Below are positions 1 to 12,000 of a stretch of 64,000 nt of DNA, one piece after another. The DNA is from Teredinibacter turnerae (GTDB lineage: Bacteria; Pseudomonadota; Gammaproteobacteria; Pseudomonadales; Cellvibrionaceae): the NCBI RefSeq assembly GCF_037935975.1, contig NZ_CP149817.1:3162001-3226000 (forward strand), read 5' to 3'. A model generated the notes under the pieces. It was not told the DNA's origin, searched no databases, and saw only the letters and a list, made by a program, of their open reading frames with translations. Both the position numbers and the translations under genes were made by a program. Each line of letters opens with the position of its first letter. Positions within the stretch are counted from its first letter, which is position 1.

Positions 1-3000
1 GTGCCACCAGCGGCAACATTGCTGGCAGAACCTGGTTACAACCAGCAGGAATCAAGTTCTGCGGTGGAACATAAGTTTCCTGTACCTCATCGGATTGAAT
101 ATGACGCGCAAGGTCGGCAAGATCTTCTGCATCAAACACCCTGCGCACATCCATATTCAAGTTGTGCGCACGCAGTGCCTCAATGAGTTTCATTACCAGC
201 AGCGAATGGCCACCGAGGTTAAAGAAATTATCTTTGCGCCCTACCCGTTCAACATTCAGCAATGATTGCCAGGTTTCCGCCAAGATGGTCTCGACACTTC
301 CGACGGGAGCTACATATTCTGCGGTACTTAAACTATTGGCGTCCGGCTGCGGCAAGGCTTTATTGTCAACTTTGCCATTTGGCGTAAGTGGAATAGCCTG
401 CAGTTCAATCAACCAGCTTGGCACCATATATTCGGGGAGCTGGGCGCGAATAGCTTCGCGAATCTGATCGATATTGGCCTCACTGGAAGGTTGCTTAACC
501 ACATAGCCCACCAGCCGCTTATCTTGCTCGGCCACTTCGACAACCCGCACCACAGCTTCTTTAACGTCAGACAGCTGTACCAGGCGTGACTCAATCTCAC
601 CCAGCTCGATGCGAAAGCCACGCACTTTTACCTGGTTATCCTTGCGGCCAATAAATTCCAAGCTGCCGTCGGCATGGCGTTTTGCCAAATCGCCTGTTAA
701 ATATAAACGCGCATCCATATCGTCTTGAGGATAAGGATTCACGCGGAAGGCCTTATCGGTAAGGTCTGGGCGATGCAGATACCCACGCCCTACAACGGGA
801 CCGGATACAGCCAGCTCGCCAACAACGCCTACCGGTAACAGGTTAAGGAAGTTATCGACAATATGCAGGCGCGCATTTGCCACCGGGGTGCCGATTAAAA
901 CCCGATCCACGGGGCTGTACATAGGTTGTAGCGAAACATCGTCCGAACATTCTGCCGGGCCATAAAGATTCAGAAGTGGAATTTCCGGGTATTTTTCAAA
1001 CCAGCGATCGACCAGTGCCGATTTGAGCGCTTCACCGGTCGGCAGTACCCAGCGCATCGAGGGAAGCGATTTGTCGAGCGGCAAAATCGCCTGAATCACC
1101 GAAGGCACCGGCTCCCAAATGGTGACCTGACACTGCTCTAAAAAGTTAACCAACGCCTGCGGATCTCGCGTGGTTTCGTTGGTAAAAATAACCACTTTCG
1201 CCCCGAGGATGGGCGCGGTAAGAAACTGCCAAACAGAAATGTCAAAGCATTGAGAGGCGGTCTGAGCGATCACGTCATTTTCAGTCAAACCCAATGGCTC
1301 AACTTTAGATAACATGTTATTGATCATGCCGCGATGTTCCACCATGACCCCTTTGGGCTTGCCAGTAGAACCCGATGTAAACAACACGTACGAAAGATCG
1401 TCCAGGGAAACCTCTGGCAGCGCGCGATCATCCGCGTCCATACCGTAGACTTCGTGCAACTGTGCTATCTGGTCTGCTTCCCAGCTCGCGCGCAGCTGAT
1501 TCGCAGACTCAGTTAGACTGTCGCCAACCAGCAAGACATCCGGGCGTGAATCCTCGAGAATCTCCAACCAACGCTTTTCTGGCTGTGTCGGGTCTAGCGG
1601 TAAATAGGCCGCACCAGCGCGCAGAACGCCGACAATCATCGTCAACAGATCTAAACCTCGGTGGTCCAACAATGCCACGATATTGTCGCGACCGAGGTTG
1701 TTGCACATTAAAACGCGGGCGATGCGCGCAGAACTGGCTTCCAGCTCGGCGAGCGTGAGCGTTTTGCCTTCACACTCGGCAACAATTTTTTGTGGATTTT
1801 TTTCAACTTGCGCAGCAAACAGAGCAGGCCAGGATGCACTGATTAATTCAGGAACCACGGGGTGGTTAAAGTTGCGCAATAAATCGGTTATTTCCGGCTC
1901 ATCCATAACCGTTATACTGTGTAGCGGCGCTTGAGGTGCAGCTATCGCGTTCACAATAAACCGTTCGAAATGCTTCGCCATACGCGCGATGGTCGATTCA
2001 TGGAACAGGTCGGCAGCAAAACTCCACACGGCGGTAAGCGTATCCACGCCTTCTTCTATATCAACCGACAGATCGAACTGCGCCATCGCCTGGAATGGAT
2101 TGTCCATTGCACTAAGACGTGCTCCAGGAATAGCAATTTCGCGGCGATTATCAATATTTTCCAGCGCTAACATTACCTGGAACAAGGGGTTATAGCTCAG
2201 GCTGCGCTCCGGCTGTAACTCCTCAACCAACAGATCAAACGGCATTTGCTGGTGTGCATAGGCTTGCAACGCCGTTTCTTTACACTGCTCCAACAATTGC
2301 TCAAAACTGAGTTCGGGGTTCACTTTGTTGCGCAACACCAACGTATTAACGAAAAACCCGATGAGCGATTCCAGCCCAGGCTGTTCGCGGTTAGCGATAG
2401 GCGTGCCAATAACAATATCGTCATCGTGACTGTAGCGTGCAAGCACTGCGCTGAAGCACGCTTGCAAAAACATGAACAGGGTACATTTCTGATCTTGGGT
2501 AAAACGGCGCATTGCCTGAGTCAATTCAGGCCCCATTACCTGAAGGTGTATTCCACCCCGATAGCTCTGCTCCGCTGGGCGTGGAAAATCCAGAGGCAGC
2601 TTATGGACCTGGGGCAAATCTTCGAGCTGGTTCTCCCAATAACTCACCAACGCTTTTAAGTTATCACCCGATAGAGATTCTCGCTGCCAGCTGGCATAGT
2701 CTGTATATTGAACGGGCAGGCTGGGTAAGAGTGCGGGCTCATCATTGATAAACGCCTCATACAAAGCGACAAATTCGTTGGTAATAACCGAGAAGGACCA
2801 GCCGTCTGAAGCGATGTGATGGAGGGTCAAAGCAAGTACTGAGCGTTCAGGCTGCACGTGAATACAGGTCGCACGCAACATCAGCTCGTTTTCTAAATCG
2901 AAACAGGAACCCACTTCAGTCTCTAGTATGTGGTGTAGCTCTGCTTCAGCTTCGTCACTGCGCAAGTGGGTGAAATCGATTATGTTAATGTTCAAAGAAC

Positions 3001-6000
3001 TCGCTGGCAGCACTTTTAATTGTGGCTCGCCCTGCTCGGCCACAAAAACTGTACGCAAGACTTCGTGTCGCTCTACTATCGCATCCAATGCCTTTTGCAA
3101 GGCGGCCTGATCCAAAACACCATCGACCCGCAAAAAGAGTGGTTGATTGTATTGCGCACTGCCATTTTCCAGTTTATCGATGAACCACAGACGTTGTTGC
3201 GAGAACGACGGTGGCAATTGCGATTCTCGATTTGCCAGTGGAATTGTTTCTATCGCATCAATGCCACCGGTTTCAATCAAACTTGCTAAGCCGGCAATAT
3301 TGCCCTTGTCAAATATATCGCGTATGGCCACTTTGACACCGAGGCGAGACGCGATTTCGGTGACAACCCGTGTCGCCAGTAAAGAGTGGCCGCCAATATC
3401 GAAGAAATTAGCTGTCACACTCAATTTTTCTGGATCGATGTGAAGTAGCTCCGCCCAGATCTTTGTGAGTGCAAGTTCCAATTCACTTTCGGGCGCGATA
3501 TAACCGCCCTCATAAATCGGGTCGATTTCCTGCGCGAGCAACGCTTTACTATCGATTTTGCCGTTCGCGGTAACCGGCAGATCATCCACAATCATAAAAC
3601 CTTGTGGCACCATGTAATGCGCTAACTTCTCGCGCAATGCATCGCGCAATTTAGCAACCAGCTCAATCGGGTCTTGTTGGCGGCCAGCGTCTGTAGGCAC
3701 CACCCACGCGAGCAGCTGGTTGTCCGCGCCGATCGTTTTGGCTAATACAGCAACTTTATCCACTTCGGCTTGTTGTCGAAGCTGATACTCAACGCCGCCG
3801 AGTTCTATCCTGAAACCTCTGATTTTGACCTGGTGATCGCGGCGGCCGGCAAACTCAATCGTGCCGTCGGCCAACCAGTGACCGAGATCACCAGTATGGT
3901 AAACGCGGTTGCCGTTCCGCCATGGGTCCGCGGTAAAACTCGCCCGTGTTAAATCGTCCCGATTCAAATAACCCACCGCAACACCAGCGCCACCAATCAC
4001 AATTTCGCCCGTTATGCCCGGCGGGCAGAGCTGACCGTATTGATCAAGCACGTACATTTGGGTATTGGCTATTGGGCGGCCGATTGGCAGTTTGCCCTTT
4101 TCCGCTGTCGCCGCGTCGTACCACCAGGCGGACGACAACACTGTCGTTTCTGTCGGACCGTAAGCGTTTATATAACGGCAGTGTTCGCCCCACTCACGCA
4201 CCTTTTCGATCGCGGGTGCAGAGCCTGCCGTAAGCAACTTGAGTGTCTTCGGTAGCAGGTTGATGTCCATTTGCTGAACATAGGGTGGCGGAAAAGCCCC
4301 GAATCCCACATTATGCTTTGCCATGTACTCGGCTACCGCCTGCGGACTTTGGATTAGCTCGTCACTTAACAGGTGAAGCTCTGCCCGACAAACCAGCGCG
4401 CCGAAACACTCACCCACAGAGGCATCGAAGGTGAATGGTGCAAATTGAGATACAACATCACCTTCACAAATAATGCCGTCACGCTTACACCAGAAGGCGA
4501 AGTTAATCAGGTTTAGATGACTTATCGCCACACCCTTTGGTTGACCGGTGGTGCCAGAGGTATAAATCACGTAAGCCTGTTGCGTTGCCAGGTCCTCGAC
4601 CTCTACTGCAGGTGACCGTTGTTCTTGTGGGCGAGCGTGTACATTAATTTCATCAGTGAACACCGGGCTAAACGGCAGATCAGAAAAGCGCTCTCGCTCA
4701 CTGCTTCGCCCCACTAGCGTACGAATAGCCGCATCGCCGCATATGAAGAGGAGACGGTCACGTGGGCAATCGAGCGCAACAGGTACATAAACTGCACCCA
4801 ATTTAATAATTGCCAAAATACAGGCGAGCATATCCGGGCTTTTCGGCAAACTGATCGCCACCCGATCGCCGCTCACCACACCCTCGTTTTGCAGCCAGCG
4901 AGAAAATACATCCACTCGCGCATCCAACTCATCACCCGTTAAATGCTCGTTATCCATTACCAACACGATTTCGTTGGCTCGGTCCAACAGACAGTCTTGT
5001 ACAAGTTGATATATCGACTGTCCTTCCGGCAGCGGATACTCGGTATGGTTACAGTCGAATACAGCCCATTTTTCCTGTTCAGAGCTAAGCAACGGCAAAT
5101 CTTTCAACCCAGTGGAATCCAACGCAGCCACCGAGTCCACAATTGAACCGGAAAGTAAGGTGCAAAAATGCTGCAGCATTGCCGCAGCGACCGCTTCTGT
5201 ATATATCCCGGATTGATATACAAGCTTAACGGTGAGTCTTTCACCAGGATAAACGACTAGGTTCAAAGCAAAGTCGTTTTGCTCGATACCCTGAATATCG
5301 TGAATCCGCAAGGCATGAGGATTCGACGAATTTAATGCGGCAGGATCAAGCGGATAGTTTTCGAGAACCACCAGAGACTCAAACAAACGCAAATCGCCGC
5401 GCAAACCAGCCCATTGCTGAATATCACCAAGGGAAACAAAATGGTATTCATCCTGCGCCATTTGTATTTGTTGAATATTCTGCAGCGCTTGCGCAAGAGA
5501 ATCCTCTAAACCAATTGAGAGACGCATTGGAAGAGAATTAATAAACAACCCAACCATGCTCTCGACGCCATCCAACTCCGGTGGTCGTCCGCTGATTGCA
5601 TAGCCGAATACTATATCCTGTTCGCCGGTGTACTTACTCAGCAGCAGGGCCCAGGCGTTTTGAATAAACGCTGACAGGGTAACGCCAGACTGACGCGATA
5701 ACGTCTGTAACTGCGCGGTTAATTCGGCGTCCATCTCCTGTACACATACGCGCTGTTCACCTTCCGCAGACAAATCTCGCTTCGCTTGCGGTAAGTTGTC
5801 GGCAGCATCAATGCCCGCCATTTGCTTTTTCCAGAACGCCTCGGCAGCAAACGCGTCCTGAGAGTTCAACCAGCGGACGTAATCTTTATACGCAGGCACA
5901 GTTTTTGGTGGAACATCACCTTCTGCCAGCGCAACATAGGTCGCGAGCATGTCCTGAATAAGTACTGACATACTCCAGCCGTCCATCAACGCATGATGAT

Positions 6001-9000
6001 GCGTCCAGGCCAACAGGCTTTGCTCCTCCTGCTCAACCAGTAGCAAACGCATGAGCGGTGCCTGCGTCACGTCCAACGCAGCGACCCGCTCCTCATGCAA
6101 CAGCTGCTCAAGCTCCGCGTCAGTTCCGTTAAAAACACAGTCGCGCCACGGTAATGCCACTTGTGAGCTCACTACCTGACTCAATTGCTGCTGTCCGAGA
6201 TCGACAAAACAGGTGCGGAGAATATCGTACCGCGAAACCAGAATTTCCCAGGTTTTTCGTAGCCGTGCTTTATCCGGGCTCTCCAACACCATGCGCATTT
6301 GGGTGATATACGCTCCCGATTGATCGCGCTGCGTATAGAGCACCAGGCCCTGCTGCATAGCGGTGATCGGGTAAATGTCGCTCAAAGAAGGATATTGGGC
6401 TTCCAGTTGCTGAAGCTGATCTTTCGAAACTGTCGCCAGGTCGAAACGCGGTTTTGGGTCGTCGTCGCCGCCAACACAATGTTCAATTATATCCTTGAGC
6501 GAGCTCTGGAATGCAGTGCTAAGGCGTTCGATAGTTTCGCGATCAAACTGGCCTGAACTGTAGTCAACATTAAAAATTAGCTGACCGTTTTTAACATAGC
6601 CATTAAATCCCAATGCGTGCAACCGACGGCGATTTGAACTGGTCGTTCCGCCCTCTGCACTCATCTCAAACGCCAGACCGCTCACCGTATCGCTCGCGAC
6701 CGCATCCATCTGTCCCAAATAATTAAATACCACTGGTGCCAGAGGCTGCACATCGAGTAAATCGATAATGTCTTCGTCCTGGCAGAGTTGTGACAACAAA
6801 CCAAACCCTATGCCTTTGTTCGGCAGGCTATCCAACTGCGCTTTTATTGCAAGAATCTGCTGGCCGATATCAGCGCGCGGAAGGTTAATCGCCAAGGGAA
6901 ACAAGGTTGTAAACCAGCCGACGGTTTGACTCAGGTCGGTGTCTTCGAATAAGTGTTCACGACCGTGTCCTTCCATGTCGATTCGCAGCGTATCAATATT
7001 GGCCCAGGTGTGTAACGCGCGCACAAACGCGGCTACCAATAAATCGTTTATTTGGGTCTGGTAACACTTATTTGCCTGGTTCAACAGCTGCGATGTTTCG
7101 TAGGTAGACCAGGAAACTTCTACAATGTTGGTCGCTTGTTCCATATCGCCATTGCTGGCGCGGTCGTAGGGGAGATTCGCCGTTGGGGCGTTTAATTGTT
7201 GCAGCCAATAATCTTTTTGGTTTTGCACCCACTCGGCGTCGGCAACCTCGTAGAGTTGCCCTGCCCACGCCTGATAGCTGGTCGCTTTTGCTGGCAATAA
7301 CGCGGCGCTGCCACTGCGCAATTGCTCAAGTGCTAGTTCGAAGTCTGTCTGTAATACACGCCAGGAAACCCCGTCGACAATCAAGTGGTGCATAACCCAG
7401 TAGAGCGTGCTGGTTTCGTCTTCTCTGACCCAGAGCCAGCGGCACAGATCGCCCGCTTTAAGATCGAGCGATGTTTGCGCGTCTTTAAGGGCTTCACACA
7501 AGCTGTTGGATTTTTCCGGTTCAGCGGCGAAACGCAAATCGAGTTCTCGTATCCAGCAGTTTGCGCGCGAGCTGTCTTCCAGCAGTTCTGTATTGTAGCG
7601 CCCAACCCAACCGGCAGGAGCCTGACGAAAGCGCAATCGGAAAGCATCGTGCCTGATTACCAGGGTTTGCAAAATCGATTGCAATTGCTCGATCGATACA
7701 TCAGCCGGCAACGCAATTTTCGCAGCCTGGTTGTAGTGGTGTAAGTCCGTAGTGTCACCATACAGGAACTGAAGATGTATCGGCAGCAAGCGCTGCTCGC
7801 CTTTCACAGGCTCTTGATCACGAGGCGCAACGGCAGTTACTTCGCTCCCGGATTCCGTATTAAGGTACGCAGCCAACTCACGAATCGTTTTATGTTCAAA
7901 CAAGCTGCGGGTGGATATGCGCAGATTTTGTTTTACTGCACGGGATACCACCTGGATGGCGACAATGGAATCTCCGCCAATAGTGTAAAAATTATCGGTA
8001 ACCCCAAAAGACTCAGTCTTGAGAACGTCCTTCCAAATTTTCCAAAGCGCAGCTTCAATATCATTTGTGGGCGTTTCTACCGCTGCCGTACTTTGGCTGT
8101 AATCAGGTTCTGGCAGTCGGGCGCGATCAATTTTTCCATTCGCATTCAGCGGCATACCCGTCAGCACGACTATGTGTTCGGGAACCATATAATCTGTCAA
8201 TTCCGCAGCCAGCTTGTGTTTGAGATCCTCAACAAAAGCTTCCTCAGCACGATTATCCGCCTCGGTATCTTGCACAATGTATGCAACCAGCCGCTTCTGA
8301 TTGCCATAATCTTTTGCCAGTACTATCGCTTGCTTAACCGCAGCAACCTTCAGAATGACAGTTTCTATTTCGCCGAGTTCGACACGAAACCCACGGATTT
8401 TTATTTGAAAATCTATGCGCCCATGAAAGTCGATTAATCCATTGGAACGCCAGCTTACCAGGTCGCCCGTGCGATAGAGTACATCGTCTTCAGAGATAAA
8501 TGGATTGACGAAAAAGCGCTCCTGAGTAAGATCGGGTCGATTGTAGTAACCGCGTGCAACACCGTGTCCACCCACACAGAGCTCACCCTTAACGCCGACC
8601 GGTAATGGCTGGCCATCGGGATTTAATATGTAGCAGGTGGAATTGGTAATAGGACGCCCGATCGGAATAATTTCGCTGTCCGCTTCCGAAAGAAAATGGT
8701 AAGTGGAAAACGAGGTATTTTCAGTCGGCCCATACCCGTTAATAAATTCAAGGCCAGGTGAATGGAGGCGTGCCAGATTTATATGGTAAGGAGATAGCGC
8801 ATCGCCCCCAATCATTATGCGTTTTACCGGAGCAAAGAGATCGGGTTTTTCCTGTACCAGTTGATTGAATAGTGGGGCAACCACCCACAGGAAGCTAACC
8901 GATTTTTCACGAATCTCGTGGGCCAAGGCCTCGGGGTTGAGTAATGTATCTTCGTCAATTACCGCAAGCGTTAAACCGTTAAGCAAAGCGCTCCAAAGCT

Positions 9001-12000
9001 CGTAGGTTGTTACATCGAATCCCGGCGCACTGGTAATAAGAATACAATCAGAAGGCGCAAACTTTACGTCCTGCGCATTTTTAACTAACCGCACAATAGA
9101 ACGCTGCTCAATCATCACCCCTTTGGGTTTACCGGTTGAGCCAGAGGTGTACATGACATACGCAAGCTGGCGAGTCTGGTGATTCGAGCGATCCAACTCC
9201 GGCAAGGTGTCGGTTGCCAGCTCCATCGCCTCCCATACCGGCATACATTCAGCCTTTATCGCACTCGGAACAACGTCGGCATACTCGGGTTTTTGCAGCA
9301 AAACCAGGTTACAACCCAACTCGTCGAGCATATGGGTAACTCGGTCCTCTGGATACTTCGGATCGATAGGCACATACGCGGCACCGGCGCGAATAACAGC
9401 GAGAATGCCGTAGACCATTTCCAGAGAACGCTCCGCCACCAAGCCAACAACAGTTTCCGGGCCTGCGCCTTTGGATTGTAAAACACGTGCTAATCTTGCC
9501 GACTGCTCTTCGAGTTGGGCGTAGGTCACCCGCTGATCTTTAAAGGCCAATGCGACCTTCTCGGGATTGGCACTCGCAGCCCGCTCAAAATGTTCACCGA
9601 GCAACACCTCAGCAGGGTAATCCACTGCTGTATTGTTCCAACTGACCAGCGCATCGCGATCTGTCTGTGGAAGCGGATTTACATCGGCCCAATGGCGCTC
9701 TACATTATCGGCCAGTTCGAGCAACAGAGTTTGATAAATTTCCACCCACTGCTCGATTTGAGCTTGTGAATACTTCGCGGTGTCATATCCCAGGCGCAAA
9801 CCAAAGGTTTTATCGCCATCTTTTTTCGTTTTCTCGATCAAGCCAAAAATAAAACTGTAATTTGTGCACTCATAGCCGCCCACAAGGGTTGGCTTGATTG
9901 AGGCAGAGCTACTGCCATAGTCGCTACTTTCGATATTAAACAAGCACTCGAAAAGCTCGCCATTAACAGCGTTTTTAGCCGATTGGTAGATTTTACTCAG
10001 TGGGTAGGCTGCGGACTCCTTAAGCGTTAGTAACTGCTGTTGTACCCGTGCGCTGATGCCAGCGATACTCTCGTCTTTGCTGAAATCGATTACCAGCGGT
10101 AGCGTATTTACACAACAGCCGGTTATCTGGTCTACACCAATCACCGTATCGGGACGTCCACTTTGAATCACGCCACAACGCACCTGATGACCACCACCGA
10201 TATAACGCAGTAAACCTGTAAATGCAGTCAGGAAAAAGCTGTTCGGTGTAACACCTAACTGCTGGGCCGCCGCGCGCGCCTTTGACGACGCGTCGTTAGA
10301 CAAGTCACGCAGTAACAGACTTACATCGCCGGTAGCGGTTTGCGCCGACGAACTGGCGACAGGTAATTTACAGTAGTTTTCGGACCAGCTTACGGAGTCC
10401 CAATAGTTATTCCATTTTTCTGAACGACTGATTCGGGTCTGCTCGTCAACAATTTCCCGCATCCCGGCAACAGGTGCTGCGGGCAACGCAACATCGATAC
10501 CCGATGCCGCCTGATAAAAAGCATCGAGCGATTCCATGAGTAGCTCTATCGTCCAGCCATCGTGAATAATATGGTGGATAGAAAGCACCAACGAAAAGCT
10601 GTCGCTACCATCGTCAAACACCGTAACGCTATACGGCGGTAGATCTGTGAACTCAACTTGCTGCTGGCGGTCCTGTGCAATAAATGCATCCACCGCTGCA
10701 GTTCGTTCGTCCTCGTTGACTCGTATCACTTGAACCTGTGGGCTCACGTCAGCCAATACCAACTGCCCTACACATTCCGTATCCCACTGTTTGATAACAG
10801 TTCGCAGGCATTCGCTATGAGCAACCCAACGGGCGACTGCAGCATCGAATACAGCCTTATCGAACCGGTGAGGAAAACGATAATGCATCCACACTTGGTA
10901 TATATCCTTGTGGCGATACAAGGTTTCCTGCATCGCCGTTAAGGGTAGCGCGTGCAGAAGTGTCGAGGGCAAGCTCGAGACCTGTTCATTAGTCAACGGC
11001 AACCCGGGGAAGTCCGAGCGTGTCCAACGACGCTGAGAATCTGAGCAACAATGCGCAATGATTTTGGAAAGGTTGCGGCTCAATGCGTTTTTAAACTGCT
11101 CTATCTGTTGCGCTTTCCATATGTTTTTATCGACGTACAGGGCCATGACCAGCTCGCTATCACGGATCTGGCTTTCTACCGAAAGCCGATAAGGATTCTG
11201 GTTGCCCTCGCCCATTTCAATTGCGGTAATTGGCACAGGCTGCCAGGGCGCATTTGTCCCTTGAGCCACACCGGAAAAGTTGAACATAATTTCCGGGCCA
11301 GTGTAACCATCGAACAACGCCAGGGAATCAGGCGTATTCAACTGGTATTGCAATCCGTAAAAATCACGGCCTCGATTTGGCACTTCCGCGCGGGTATCTT
11401 TAAGCAAACACAGAAAATCACCGAGCGCTTTAGTGTCCAGTGACGTGCTGTCGGGAACAGTGAGATAAAGAGGATGAATACTGGTAAACCACCCAACAGT
11501 GCGATCTAAACCCTGCTCGCCGGCGAACTCTTCATCGCGACCATGCCACTCCAGGGCGAGGCCTACCGTACGCATATTAAACGCCTCTGCCGTCGCCAAA
11601 TAAACCGCTGCCATTAGCAGCTCTTCCGGTGACTGGCGGTAGCAGGTCGGGGCGGTTTCAAGAAGCTGTGCAGTAAGGGATTTATCAAATACACAATCCA
11701 CCACGTCCAGCGAGTAGCTGGCACGCACAGGCAATGGCAATTTCTCTGCGTTTTTCGCTGTGTTAATCATCGGCTCCCAATAGCGGAGCGATTCGTGACC
11801 AGACGATTGCAGATTACTATACGATTTTCGCGCCCATGAGAAATAACTCAGGCTTTTACCTGGAAGCACATTTTTAACATCTCGTTCAGGAGCCGTGTAG
11901 AGTTCATACAAATCATTAAGCAACACCGCATGGCTTATGGTATCCATCACCAGATGGTGAAGCACGAACAATACTCGCGAACGCAAACCGGATTGCAACA

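Noticed and set aside
7775-8437. A 220-residue open frame on the plus strand
   Set aside because: It lies fully inside the NRPS gene on the opposite strand, over the T2/A2 coding region; no protein-like composition or start signal.
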